The position numbers were made by a program, and so were the translations under genes. Below, piece after piece: positions 13,837-22,682 of a stretch of DNA of 26,283 bases; the stretch's first letter is position 1; the number at the start of each line of letters is the position of its first letter. The stretch lies in NCBI GenBank assembly GCA_964554335.1, contig CAZKOF010000024.1, positions 1-26,283 on the forward strand, written 5' to 3'. This DNA is from UBA3263 sp964554335 (lineage in GTDB: Bacteria; Bacteroidota; Bacteroidia; Bacteroidales; Muribaculaceae). The notes under the pieces are model-generated. The model was not told the DNA's origin, searched no databases, and saw only the letters and a program-made list of their open reading frames with translations.

Positions 13837-14757
13837 TTACTTTAATCGGGCTTGATTTTCCGTTGAAATATTCCGTAGTTGTTCCCTGTATTCGGTGGGA
13901 GAAACACCGAAATGTGTCCGGCAATACTTGCCGAAGAATGAGATATTCGGGAATTTGAGCAGATATGCAATTTCACTGATTGTCTTATCGGTGTTTTTCA
14001 ACCAAAAACGTATATCGACCAAGATATATTCATTTATCCAGTCGATAGCAGTCTTTCCGCTGACTTGTTTGCAGACTGTTGAAAGATATTTGGGGGTAAC
14101 ACATAATTTTTCGGCATACCACGATAGTTTCCGCGGTTTGATCCGGATCGAGGAGAGCAAGTCGATAAATCTCTTAAATAGGACCTCCCGTTGATTTGTC
14201 AGCCCGCGTACGTAAGAGGCAGATCCGTTTTCCACATTAGATAACAGTTCATACAGTCCGGCTTTAACAGTCAAAGCAATAATCTCTCTATAAAAAGGAG
14301 TCCGCTCCATTTTAATTTTTGTCGTCAGCAATGCGCCATACAACTTAAACATGTTCAGGGTTTCTTCTCTGACACGTATTACCGGATTTTCAGCGAGATG
14401 AAAGAATTTCTCCCATAATTCACTTTCTGAAACATGTTCCAATATCCATCTTGGGGATAAACACAATACGGCTCCATCGAAATCGGGACTTGGCATCCAG
14501 TTATTTATCACATCATTCGGTCTGCATATAAGTACTTCGTTCGGTCGAAGGATATATACCACCGTATTCAGTTCCACCTGCAACTTCCCGTTCCTGCATG
14601 TAACAATCGTAAACATATTTACCCTTATCAACCCATTTTCGATAGGTAATTCCCTGAAGTACGACTGGAAAGCAATGTCACCATCCAGATAATCCACTTC
14701 ACCGTTGTCATCTATCAGGTCAAAATCAATCTGACGGATATGATCTTTATTATCCAT
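13837..14757 (-). CDS. AraC-family transcriptional regulator
   Basis: A 306-aa AraC/XylS-type regulator. The N-terminal about 190 residues form a beta-rich sensing domain of the cupin-like kind (NMFTIVTCRNGKLQVELNTVVYILRPNEVLICRPND). The C-terminal about 100 residues carry the two helix-turn-helix units: RKLSWYAEKLCVTPKYLSTVCKQVSG and KTISEIAYLLKFPNISFFGKYCRTHFGVSPTEYREQL, the latter a good match to the AraC signature. It is divergent from the RND efflux operon across a 233-bp region with a large palindrome, so it most likely controls both itself and the pump. The start ATG 14757 has a TAAATTTG box at 14788-14795 on the minus strand. The inducer is unknown. Confidence 0.92.
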   Translation of the reverse strand: MDNKDHIRQIDFDLIDDNGEVDYLDGDIAFQSYFRELPIENGLIRVNMFTIVTCRNGKLQVELNTVVYILRPNEVLICRPNDVINNWMPSPDFDGAVLCLSPRWILEHVSESELWEKFFHLAENPVIRVREETLNMFKLYGALLTTKIKMERTPFYREIIALTVKAGLYELLSNVENGSASYVRGLTNQREVLFKRFIDLLSSIRIKPRKLSWYAEKLCVTPKYLSTVCKQVSGKTAIDWINEYILVDIRFWLKNTDKTISEIAYLLKFPNISFFGKYCRTHFGVSPTEYREQLRNISTENQARLK

Positions 14758-14787
14758 TGGCTTCTTATGTTAGTCCGGTTTTTCTTG

Positions 14788-14795
14788 CAAATTTA
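14788..14795 (-). promoter_or_regulatory. -7 box of the AraC regulator gene
   Basis: TAAATTTG on the minus strand is an exact TAnnTTTG match, 30 bp upstream of the start codon. Its -33 region coincides with the left end of the palindrome at 14817. Confidence 0.55.
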
Positions 14796-14816
14796 GTTCT
14801 TATCCAACAACATGAT

Positions 14817-14905
14817 GTGTTCTAAAATTCCTTTATACAGTCTTATTCTTCCTTTTTAGTCATTACGAAAGAAGAATATCACTTTATACAGGCCTTTTAG
14901 AACAC
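14817..14905. promoter_or_regulatory. 89-bp nested palindrome, probable operator of the efflux locus
   Basis: GTGTTCTAAAA at 14817-14827 is a perfect inverted repeat of TTTTAGAACAC at 14895-14905. TATTCTTC at 14844-14851 is a perfect inverted repeat of GAAGAATA at 14871-14878. CTTTATACAG occurs at 14831-14840 and 14882-14891 as an exact direct repeat that is also 8/10 palindromic. All three pairs are centred on 14861. The -7 boxes of the two divergent transcription units end or begin exactly 21 bp outside each end. This placement suggests binding by the AraC regulator or a looping complex. Confidence 0.7.
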
Positions 14906-14926
14906 CTAAGTTAGTCTGTTTCTCTG

Positions 14927-14934
14927 CAATTTTG
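14927..14934 (+). promoter_or_regulatory. Weak -7 box of the efflux operon
   Basis: CAATTTTG differs from TAnnTTTG at one position and lies 56 bp upstream of the adaptor ATG. It mirrors the regulator's box about the palindrome centre. The poor match and missing -33 TTTG fit an activator-dependent promoter. Confidence 0.45.
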
Positions 14935-14990
14935 CAACCCGAATAGTAAAAAAGACAAGAATCAAACCGCAAAAAACAATTAACATCAAT

Positions 14991-16025
14991 ATGAAAATGA
15001 TAAACGTAACGCATTGCAGCATGGTTGTCTTATGCAGCCTGACCCTTATGATGACAGGATGCAAACAACAGTTAATAAGGGAGTCACACCCTGTGAAAGT
15101 AAAAACCATGGTCGTCACGCCCGAGACATTCAGCGGTGAACGGGAATTTTCGGGTACATTGGAGGAAGCATCCTCAACCACATTGAGTTTCCCGGTAGCA
15201 GGAACAGTAGAGCAAATCAGGGTGGAGGCCGGTCAACGGGTGGCAAAAGGCGACCTGATTGCAGCTATTGATGAAGCGACATTGCATAACGCCTATGAGG
15301 CAGCTTCGGCTATGCTGGCACAAGCGGAAGATGCATACCAGCGCATGAAGCAGCTTCATGATGCCGGCAGCCTGCCCGAGATTCAATGGGTCGAGGTCCA
15401 AAGCAAATTAAAACAGGCGCAGTCGGCTGAAGCCATATCGAAAAAGAATCTTGCCGACGGCAGGCTTTACGCCCCGTTCTCCGGGGTAATCGCGGAAAAG
15501 AGCGTTGAGGTGGGCCACAATGTGATGCCCGGTCTGCCGGTCGTGCGGCTTGTTACCATAAATCAGGTGAAAGTCTGTGTTTCCATACCCGAAAATGAAA
15601 TATCACATATCAAGACAGGACAGGAGGTGAACGTCAGCGTGCCGGCACTGGATGGCCGGAGATTCTCCGGCAAAATTGTGGAAAAGGGCATTGCGGCCCA
15701 CCCCTTATCCCGCTCATACGATGTGAAAGCCCTTATTGATAATCAATCAGGGGAACTGATGCCGGGAATGATATGCACGCTGAACATAGTCAATGGTGAT
15801 GCCGGGACCGCCATCATATTGCCGACCTCTGTCATACAGACAGATGAGCGGAACCGGACATTCGTATGGTTGAATGACAACGGAATGGCACGGAAACAGA
15901 TTGTTCATACCGGAACACTTACCCGAAACGGCGTCATGATATTGTCCGGCATATCCACCGGCGACAGAGTGATTGTGGAAGGGCAGCAGAAAGTAAGCGA
16001 GGGAATGGAAATAACAGAAAAATAA
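14991..16025 (+). CDS. RND efflux periplasmic adaptor (MFP/HlyD family) lipoprotein
   Basis: The membrane-fusion subunit of a tripartite efflux pump, 344 aa, which links the inner-membrane pump to the outer-membrane channel. The N-terminus ends in the lipobox MMTGC with lipidated Cys24. Domain order: first lipoyl half (SFPVAGTVEQIRVEAGQRVAKGDLIAAID), a short alpha-hairpin at about 100-160 rich in Ala, Gln and Lys (ASAMLAQAEDAYQRMKQL), second lipoyl half (LYAPFSGVIAEKSVEVGHNVMPGLPVVRLV), beta-barrel (VCVSIPENEISHIKTGQEVNVSVPAL) and a membrane-proximal domain. First gene of the three-gene efflux operon; the pump starts seven bases after its stop codon. Confidence 0.94.
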   Translation: MKMINVTHCSMVVLCSLTLMMTGCKQQLIRESHPVKVKTMVVTPETFSGEREFSGTLEEASSTTLSFPVAGTVEQIRVEAGQRVAKGDLIAAIDEATLHNAYEAASAMLAQAEDAYQRMKQLHDAGSLPEIQWVEVQSKLKQAQSAEAISKKNLADGRLYAPFSGVIAEKSVEVGHNVMPGLPVVRLVTINQVKVCVSIPENEISHIKTGQEVNVSVPALDGRRFSGKIVEKGIAAHPLSRSYDVKALIDNQSGELMPGMICTLNIVNGDAGTAIILPTSVIQTDERNRTFVWLNDNGMARKQIVHTGTLTRNGVMILSGISTGDRVIVEGQQKVSEGMEITEK

Positions 16026-16032
16026 AGACGGC

Positions 16033-19000
16033 ATGAAAGCAAAGAAACGCAACATCGTGGAATGGGCGATGCACTACCGGCAAATTGTCATTCTGCTTAC
16101 GTGCTGCCTTATGGCAGTCGGAATTTTCGGAGTGTCCGAGATGAAGAAAAACGAGTTCCCGGACGTTACAATCCGTCAGGGCATCGTGGCGGCGGTATGT
16201 CCCGGATATACGGCGGCAGAGATAGAGGAACAAGTGACGAAACCGCTGGAAGACTACATTTTCAGCTACAACGAAGTGCGTAAGGACAAGACCGTCTCCA
16301 CAAGCAAAGACGGAATGGTTATTGTCCAGGTACAGTTAAATAATGACCTCAACAACAAGGACGAATTCTGGAGCAAATTCAAGCATGGCATAAACAGCTT
16401 CAAGTCACAACTCCCGACCGGTGTTCTCGGCATAGAGGTAATGGACGATTTCGGTGACACTTCCGCCCTGCTCATAACCATGGAAAGCGAGGACAAAACT
16501 TACCGTGAGCTGAATGGCTACATGGACGAGCTTAAAGACCGCCTGCGCCGCATAAATGACGTGGGACGCATGACGGTCTCGGGGATGCAGAAGGAACAGA
16601 TTTCCATATATATCGACAATGAACGCCTGTCACATTATGGACTGAGCGACCGGACTCTCGCCACAACGTTGTTTACAAAAGGATTCACCACCATTTCCGG
16701 GCGGGTTAAGGATGCCGACTATGTGTCACCCATATATGTCAGTCGTTCCGTGAATACATTGCGTGACGTGCAGGAGATGATAGTATTCTCCACTCCCGAC
16801 GGTCATAATGTCCGGCTGAAAGATGTGGCACGCGTGGTAAAGGAATATCCCGTGACTGATAGCTATATAACCAACAACGGGAAAAAGTGCCTGCTGCTCA
16901 GCGTGGAAATGAAGAAAGGCCGGAATATCGTGCAGATGGGCGAAGATGTGAAAGCGGAACTTGACAAGTTTGCCGTGACATTGCCGGATGATGTGACCGT
17001 ATTCAAGATAACCGACCAAAGCCGGGTTGTCGCCGACAGTGTGTCGACATTCTTCCGTGAGCTGATTATCGCAATCTGTGCCGTGATTCTTGTGGTCATG
17101 CTATTGCTGCCCATCCGTGTGGCACTTGTGGCCGCATCCACCATCCCTATCAGCATTTTTATCTCATTGGCGTTGTTCTATGCTTTCGGCATCGAACTGA
17201 ATACGGTGACACTTGCCGCGCTCATAGTGACGCTCGGGATGATTGTAGACAACTCGATTGTCATAATCGACAGTTATCTGGAAATGATTTCAGCAGGAGT
17301 TTCCCGTTGGCACGCCTCCATAAAGAGCGCGACCCATTTCTTCAAGTCCATCTTCTCGGCGACGCTTGCCATCAGCATCACCTTCTTCCCTTTCCTGTTC
17401 ACACTTACCGGCATGACGGGCGACTTCGTGGCAAGTTTTCCCTGGGCTGTGACACTTATCCTGATGATTTCGTTGTTGGTGGCGGAACTGCTCGTGCCGT
17501 TCATGCAGTTCTTCTTCATCCGTAAGCCGATGCAGAGCGAACAGCCTAAGAATGGCAAAAAGAAATTCTCGTTTCTTGATTTTATCCAAAACGGATATGA
17601 CAAACTGCTCGACCTATGCTTCAAATTCCCTAAAACGACACTTGCCGTCGGTGTAGGTTCCGTTGTGGCCGGCGGGCTGATGTTAGTCGCTCTGCCGCAA
17701 CGGTTATTGCCTACCGCGGAGCGCAACCAGTTTGCCGTGGAGATTTATATGCCCACCGGTACGGCGGTGGAAAAGACCGCGTTTGTGGCCGACAGTCTTG
17801 AACACATCCTGCGACAGGACAACCGCGTGGTATCCGTCGCTGCATTCAAAGGTTGCGCCTCGCCCCGTTTCCAGAATTCTTACGCGCCGCAGATAGGAGG
17901 ACCGAATTTCGCGCAGTTCATCGTGAACACCACCGGCAACGAAGATACGGAAGCATTGCTGGACGAATATACGCCCCGTTGCCGCGAGATGTTCCCCGAA
18001 GCTGTTGTCCGTTTCAAGCAATTGGGCTACAGCGAGGCGGTAAGTCCGATAGAGGTCCGTCTTAGCGGTGATGACCTCGGTCTGCTGCAAAAAGGAGCGG
18101 AGCGGGTGACGGCACTGCTGCGTACCATGCCGGAGCTGAATCTTGTGCGCACCGATTTCAACGAACAGTTGGCGGCCACACGTGTCACGCTGGACGAAGA
18201 CCAGTCCACACGCATGGGAATAAGCAACGCCGCATTGGAAACCACACTGGCCATGCGCTATGGGAGCGGCATTCCCGTAGGCACGGTGTGGGAGGGGGAT
18301 TATGACATCGACGTGGTCATGAAGAGCACCCGTTCGGATCAGGCGGATTTCACGGACATACAGGATGAACGGATACCGGTTGCGGGAGGACTGGTAGATA
18401 TACCTCTGCGTCAGGTGGCGAGAACAGAACCATCATGGGAGAGCGGACAGATAGTACGCCGAAACGGAATGCGCACCATTACGGTCATGGCCGAAACCGA
18501 GCGTGGGGTGAACACCTTGCGAGCCACTGCAAAAGTTCAGAAACTGCTGGAATATTATCCTGCGGCCGATGGCGTGACCGTCACTTACGGCGGCGAGCTC
18601 GCTGAAAATGAGGAGCAGATGCCGGGCATCATGGCCGCACTCTATGTCGCGGTAGCCATTATCTTTTTTATCCTTGTGTTCCACTTCAAGCGCATCGGCA
18701 CCGCCACACTGCTGCTTGGATGCCTTACGCTTTGTTTGTTCGGGACGGCATTAGGCGTAATGATACAGGGTGTGGACCTGGGAGTGACCTGTATATTGGG
18801 ACTTGTCAGTCTCATGGGCATCATCGTGCGAAACGGCATCATCATGATAGATTATGCCGAGGAACTGCGTCGGGAAGAAAAGATGTGTGTGCGTGACGCC
18901 ATTTACCACTCCGCCAAACGGCGTATGCGTCCCATATTCCTCACATCGGCAGCTGCCTCTATGGGTGTAATCCCGATGATTATAGGCCGCGGATTATGGA

Positions 19001-19140
19001 TGCCTATGGGTACGGTCATTTTCTACGGGACATTGATAACCATGTTCTTCATACTGACTGTCATTCCCGTTGCTTACTGGAAAGTAATGAGCGGCAGCAC
19101 GCATAAACGCATTCTGCAGGAAGAAATGGAACTGCAATAA
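16033..19140 (+). CDS. RND-family efflux pump, inner-membrane permease
   Basis: A proton-driven resistance-nodulation-division transporter, 1035 aa, the normal length, with 12 expected membrane helices and two large periplasmic loops. TM1 is near residues 15-32. The TM2-TM6 block around 340-490 includes TIPISIFISLALFYAFGIELNTVTLAALIVTLGMIVDNSIVIIDSYLE. The proton-relay motif in TM4 is VDN (Asp406-Asn407) where AcrB has Asp407-Asp408, so it belongs to the RND branch with a single Asp there. The second half repeats the fold and ends with the TM block FHFKRIGTATLLLGCLTLCLFGTALGV...GIIVRNGIIMIDYAEELR. The substrate cannot be told from sequence. The C-terminus ends in a short cytosolic tail. Confidence 0.95.
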   Translation: MKAKKRNIVEWAMHYRQIVILLTCCLMAVGIFGVSEMKKNEFPDVTIRQGIVAAVCPGYTAAEIEEQVTKPLEDYIFSYNEVRKDKTVSTSKDGMVIVQVQLNNDLNNKDEFWSKFKHGINSFKSQLPTGVLGIEVMDDFGDTSALLITMESEDKTYRELNGYMDELKDRLRRINDVGRMTVSGMQKEQISIYIDNERLSHYGLSDRTLATTLFTKGFTTISGRVKDADYVSPIYVSRSVNTLRDVQEMIVFSTPDGHNVRLKDVARVVKEYPVTDSYITNNGKKCLLLSVEMKKGRNIVQMGEDVKAELDKFAVTLPDDVTVFKITDQSRVVADSVSTFFRELIIAICAVILVVMLLLPIRVALVAASTIPISIFISLALFYAFGIELNTVTLAALIVTLGMIVDNSIVIIDSYLEMISAGVSRWHASIKSATHFFKSIFSATLAISITFFPFLFTLTGMTGDFVASFPWAVTLILMISLLVAELLVPFMQFFFIRKPMQSEQPKNGKKKFSFLDFIQNGYDKLLDLCFKFPKTTLAVGVGSVVAGGLMLVALPQRLLPTAERNQFAVEIYMPTGTAVEKTAFVADSLEHILRQDNRVVSVAAFKGCASPRFQNSYAPQIGGPNFAQFIVNTTGNEDTEALLDEYTPRCREMFPEAVVRFKQLGYSEAVSPIEVRLSGDDLGLLQKGAERVTALLRTMPELNLVRTDFNEQLAATRVTLDEDQSTRMGISNAALETTLAMRYGSGIPVGTVWEGDYDIDVVMKSTRSDQADFTDIQDERIPVAGGLVDIPLRQVARTEPSWESGQIVRRNGMRTITVMAETERGVNTLRATAKVQKLLEYYPAADGVTVTYGGELAENEEQMPGIMAALYVAVAIIFFILVFHFKRIGTATLLLGCLTLCLFGTALGVMIQGVDLGVTCILGLVSLMGIIVRNGIIMIDYAEELRREEKMCVRDAIYHSAKRRMRPIFLTSAAASMGVIPMIIGRGLWMPMGTVIFYGTLITMFFILTVIPVAYWKVMSGSTHKRILQEEMELQ

Positions 19141-19189
19141 AGACCGGATAGGAAACAGAATGATATAACAGAAACAAAAGAAAAATAAA

Positions 19190-20479
19190 ATGAAACCGAA
19201 AGGACTGAAATATTTGATTGCCGTTGCGTTATGTGTCGTGTCAAGCCTGTGGGCCTTCGGACAGGCACCTCTCACGCTGGACGAATGCCGCTCGATGGCT
19301 CTCAAAAACAACGTGAAGATGCGTAACGCCGCCAATGAGGTAGAAACATCCATACAGGGACAGAAAGAGGCGTTTACCACCTATTTCCCGAATGTCAGTG
19401 CCGCAGGCATAGGATATAATGCCAACAAGGGACTGCTTCAGCTGGAAATGGCTCCGGGCATGGGCATGTCGTTGCTGAAAAACGGCATCATGGGTGGCGT
19501 TACCGTAACGCAGCCCGTCTTTACCGGAGGACAGATCGTGAACGGCAACCGCCTGGCCTCCGTGGGGGTCGAGATCAGCAAGTTGCAACGGGAACAGAGC
19601 GAGAATGAGGTGCGCTTGACCGTGGAGCAATATTTTTGGCAGGTGGTCACGTTGCAGGAGAAACTCAACACACTGCGCACTGTCGAGAAGCAACTCGAAA
19701 GTATCCAAAGGGATGTGGAAACGGCAGTCAATGCCGGAATAACCACACGCAATGATCTGTTGCAGGTTCAACTCCGGCACAACGATATTGCAAGCGCCCG
19801 TATCAATCTGGAGAACAACCTGTCAATATGCCGCATGATGTTGGCGCAGTATATAGGGCTGAATGCCGATACGGTCGCGGTGGAATGCCCGGTTCCGATG
19901 GATGCTGTCCCGGATTTCCCCGATGACATCTATTGTGACCATGCAAACGCCTTGCCGCAGACTACAGGATACCGTCTTTTGGAAAACAATGTGCGGGCAT
20001 GCCGCCTTCAACAGAAAATGGCAGTAGGGAAAAATCTCCCTTCGGTAGCCGTGGGAGCAGGCTACTTCTATGATAACCTCATGGACAAGTCCCATCCGTT
20101 TGCCATTGGCTTCGTCTCGGTGTCTGTTCCTCTTTCCGGATGGTGGGGAGGCTCACATGCCATAAAGAAACATAATTTGCAGGTAACGAATGCCGAAGAC
20201 CGGCTTGCCGATACTTCGGAATTGCTTGTCATCGCCATGCAGAAAGCCTGGACGGACTTGCAGGATGCCTACAAGCAGATACTCATTGCCCGCAATTCAA
20301 TAGAGCAATCAACGGAAAATCTGCGGCTGAACGAGGACTACTACCATGCGGGGACCTCGACCATGAGCGATTTGCTCAACGCACAGACAATGTTCCGGCA
20401 AAGTCGCGACAAGTATGTCGAGACCTATGCCCAATTCCAACTCAAGACCGTGGAATACCTGCAGGCAACAGGCAGATAA
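19190..20479 (+). CDS. TolC-like outer-membrane efflux channel
   Basis: The outer-membrane factor of the tripartite pump, 429 aa. A signal peptide (MKPKGLKYLIAVALCVVSSLWAFGQA) precedes LTLDECRSMALKNN, the standard start of OEP/TolC repeats. Two homologous halves are visible: the first with VTVTQPVFTGGQIVNGNRLA and a long helix-rich stretch, the second with VSVSVPLSGWWGGSHAIKKHNLQ and the closing coiled coil LNEDYYHAGTSTMSDLLNAQTMFRQSRDKYVETYAQFQLKTVEYLQATGR. No lipobox Cys is present. Third gene of the operon, 49 bp after the pump, and convergent with the histidine kinase gene with only 16 bp between stop codons and no hairpin. Confidence 0.94.
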   Translation: MKPKGLKYLIAVALCVVSSLWAFGQAPLTLDECRSMALKNNVKMRNAANEVETSIQGQKEAFTTYFPNVSAAGIGYNANKGLLQLEMAPGMGMSLLKNGIMGGVTVTQPVFTGGQIVNGNRLASVGVEISKLQREQSENEVRLTVEQYFWQVVTLQEKLNTLRTVEKQLESIQRDVETAVNAGITTRNDLLQVQLRHNDIASARINLENNLSICRMMLAQYIGLNADTVAVECPVPMDAVPDFPDDIYCDHANALPQTTGYRLLENNVRACRLQQKMAVGKNLPSVAVGAGYFYDNLMDKSHPFAIGFVSVSVPLSGWWGGSHAIKKHNLQVTNAEDRLADTSELLVIAMQKAWTDLQDAYKQILIARNSIEQSTENLRLNEDYYHAGTSTMSDLLNAQTMFRQSRDKYVETYAQFQLKTVEYLQATGR

Positions 20480-20495
20480 CGACCGACCGACGTCC

Positions 20496-21947
20496 TTACA
20501 TTATTCTGATTAAAGTAATCATGAATTTCAGGCCACCGCCGGCAACGTTTTGAGCGAAAATGTTGCCGCCATGAAGCAAAACGGCATTTTTGACTATCGC
20601 AAGACCAAGCCCGGTTCCGCCTGCGCTTCGCGAGCGTCCTTTGTCAATACGGTAAAAACGCTCAAAGATCCGCGGGAGATGTTCGGAAGAGATTCCGCTT
20701 CCGTTGTCAGCTACCGATATGGTTATTCTGTTTCCGTCGATTGCCGACACTTCGAGTGTAATACGGGTGCCGCCGCTATAAGCGATTGCATTGTCGATTA
20801 GATTACGGAATACCGAGGTCAGAAGGCCTCGGTTTCCCTCGATTTTTATCGGTCGGATTATATCATTTTCAATTACAATACCTTTTCTATAGGCAATCGG
20901 CTCACACTCCTCCACGACCTCCTCAATTATTTCCGTCAGGTCAAGAGGTTCTTTCGTAATAGTCTGCGGAGCATCGTCCATCCGGGTTATCACAGACACA
21001 TCTTCGAGGAGTCGTTTAAGCCGTTCGGTGTTGTCAAGACAACGCCGCAGGAATTCCTCACGCTTCTCTTCCGGCATATTGTTATGTGACATCAGTGTCT
21101 CAAGACAAACCTGAATTGATGCCACAGGAGTTTTCAGTTCATGGTTGATATTGTTTGTCAGCTGTTTCTTTATCCGCTCCTTATCCTGTTGTTCACGCAA
21201 TGCAGCCCGATGTTCTTTATCACGCTCGGCAATCGCATCCTGAAGACTGGAATATAGCCTTACGATGTGATTGGATATGGACCCCAATTCATCTTTTGGG
21301 AAGGGGGATGTGTCATAGATACGTTCCCCTCTTTCGGCTTTCTCGGCAAAATCATTCAGCCGCAGGATATGCAATCCCACTCTGCGGGTTGCAAAAAAAC
21401 CTAACAGGCACATCACGAGAGTAACTCCTCCCATAACCCGGATGAAGCCGTAATCTGCCTTAAGCAATTCACTGAGCGTCAACGAATACGGCACCGCGGT
21501 ACGCACGATGTTTCCATCCTTTCCAAGTGTGGCGGAGTAGAAGTAAGTATTGCCCGTGCTTTCGCTATGTCTTCTAACCGCATATCCTGAACCATGCTTT
21601 AATGCTTCGGCTATTTCCTCGCGCTCCAGATGGTTTGAGTCGGGAATGGAGCCCGGACTGTTGTCATACACAACCCGGCCGGTTCTATCGATAACGCTTA
21701 CGCGCAATTCCTCAAACGGATGAGGTTGAGAAATGGATACTTCAGAAGCATCTCCTCCCTTCGCTATGTCATCAAGTATATGGAGATTCATCAGTTGCAG
21801 ACGATTATTAAGTTCCTCAATTTTGAACTGTTTTTCACGGTGATACTGGAAACCGATGAAACACCCTACCAAAAGAAAGGAATATGCCAGCAGCCAGAGG
21901 AAAAGCCGTCTGTGGTATGTAAGTCTACTCCACGAAGCCATAGCCAT
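20496..21947 (-). CDS. Sensor histidine kinase, PhoR-like
   Basis: A 483-aa membrane histidine kinase. TM1 is at about residues 13-33 (LFLWLLAYSFLLVGCFIGF) and TM2 at about 162-185 (IRVMGGVTLVMCLLGFFATRR), enclosing a periplasmic sensor of about 125 residues, followed by a HAMP-like linker. The phosphoacceptor box is NNINHELKTPVASIQ with His269. The ATP lid has FRNLIDNAIAYSGG (N box), VADNGSGISSEHLPRIFERFYR (G1/F boxes) and GGTGLGLAIVKNAV (G2). It overlaps the response regulator gene by 23 bp, so the pair is coupled. A role in phosphate sensing is inferred from the divergent phosphate genes. Start ATG 21947 or 21941. Confidence 0.93.
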   Translation of the reverse strand: MAMASWSRLTYHRRLFLWLLAYSFLLVGCFIGFQYHREKQFKIEELNNRLQLMNLHILDDIAKGGDASEVSISQPHPFEELRVSVIDRTGRVVYDNSPGSIPDSNHLEREEIAEALKHGSGYAVRRHSESTGNTYFYSATLGKDGNIVRTAVPYSLTLSELLKADYGFIRVMGGVTLVMCLLGFFATRRVGLHILRLNDFAEKAERGERIYDTSPFPKDELGSISNHIVRLYSSLQDAIAERDKEHRAALREQQDKERIKKQLTNNINHELKTPVASIQVCLETLMSHNNMPEEKREEFLRRCLDNTERLKRLLEDVSVITRMDDAPQTITKEPLDLTEIIEEVVEECEPIAYRKGIVIENDIIRPIKIEGNRGLLTSVFRNLIDNAIAYSGGTRITLEVSAIDGNRITISVADNGSGISSEHLPRIFERFYRIDKGRSRSAGGTGLGLAIVKNAVLLHGGNIFAQNVAGGGLKFMITLIRIM

Positions 21948-22620
21948 AACCTGAACGTGAAACGATGTTTTTTCCGTATCCTCCTATTTTTCGGCGTATC
22001 CGCGTGATATTTACGTCGACCACACGGTCCAGGACCACAACTTCATCGGGCCATATCGCATTCAACAGTTCTTCACGTGAGAAAACATGTCCGCGATGAG
22101 ACATCAGCATCAGCAGAATTTCAAATTCCTTGCGCGGCAATTTAACGTCCTCGCCGTCTACAATGCAAAGTTTCTTTTCCGGTATGACGGTCAGTCCGCG
22201 GTACGTGACTTTCTCAGCCGCTTCCGGTTGTTTTTTGTCAGTGTCATTTACTCGCCGGAGCACTGTCCTTATCCGGGCCGAGAGTGCACGTAGGGAATAT
22301 GGCTTCGTTATATAATCATCCGCGCCGAGATCAAGACCGGCAATCATATCATCTTCCGTATCTTTGGCGGTACAGAAAATAATCGGCGTTGATGCGGTAG
22401 CCGGAGAGGTCTTGATGATCCGTGCCAACTGGGTGCCTGAGATATCACCCATCATGATGTCAAGCAGAAAGAGGTCGTATCCCGAAAGATTGCGCCCTAA
22501 GGCTTCCTCTGCGCTATAGGCGGTATCGACGGCATAGCCTTCCGCCTCCAGATTGAAACGCAAAGCCTCACACAGGGTCTCCTCATCGTCGACCACAAGT
22601 ATTCGTTTCTTGTTATCCAT
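21925..22620 (-). CDS. OmpR/PhoB-family response regulator
   Basis: A 231-aa DNA-binding response regulator. The receiver domain has the acidic pair Asp11-Asp12 in ILVVDDEETLC, phosphoacceptor Asp54 in YDLFLLDIMM, the Thr of IIFCTAK and the Lys of ADDYITKPYS. The C-terminal winged helix (about 130-231) has LPRKEFEILLMLMSHRGHVFSREELLNAIWPDEVVVLDRVVDVNITRIRRKIGG, typical of OmpR/PhoB. The frame starts at GTG 22632, but a TACATTTG box at 22637-22644 puts the transcription start next to that codon, so ATG 22620 (MDNKKRILVVDD) is preferred. It is divergent from the phosphate permease and paired with the kinase. The PhoB assignment rests on context and 7-bp repeats spaced 11 bp. Confidence 0.92.
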   Translation of the reverse strand: MDNKKRILVVDDEETLCEALRFNLEAEGYAVDTAYSAEEALGRNLSGYDLFLLDIMMGDISGTQLARIIKTSPATASTPIIFCTAKDTEDDMIAGLDLGADDYITKPYSLRALSARIRTVLRRVNDTDKKQPEAAEKVTYRGLTVIPEKKLCIVDGEDVKLPRKEFEILLMLMSHRGHVFSREELLNAIWPDEVVVLDRVVDVNITRIRRKIGGYGKNIVSRSGYGYGFVE

Positions 22621-22636
22621 TTTACTGTTCACACCG

Positions 22637-22644
22637 CAAATGTA
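22637..22644 (-). promoter_or_regulatory. -7 box of the response regulator gene
   Basis: TACATTTG on the minus strand is an exact TAnnTTTG match. Transcription would start near 22630-22634, leaving a leader of about 12 nt to ATG 22620. No clean -33 TTTG is present upstream. Confidence 0.6.
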
Positions 22645-22682
22645 CGAATAACTGCCGAGACACTCCTCAGCATATCAGAAGT

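Noticed and set aside
14817..14905. Palindrome as an IS or MITE remnant
   Set aside because: It lies exactly between, and symmetric to, two divergent promoter boxes and has no target-duplication signal, so an operator is the better reading, though not proven.
22621..22632. GTG 22632 as the response regulator start
   Set aside because: The -7 box at 22637-22644 would place transcription start at that codon; ATG 22620 gives the normal receiver-domain N-terminus.
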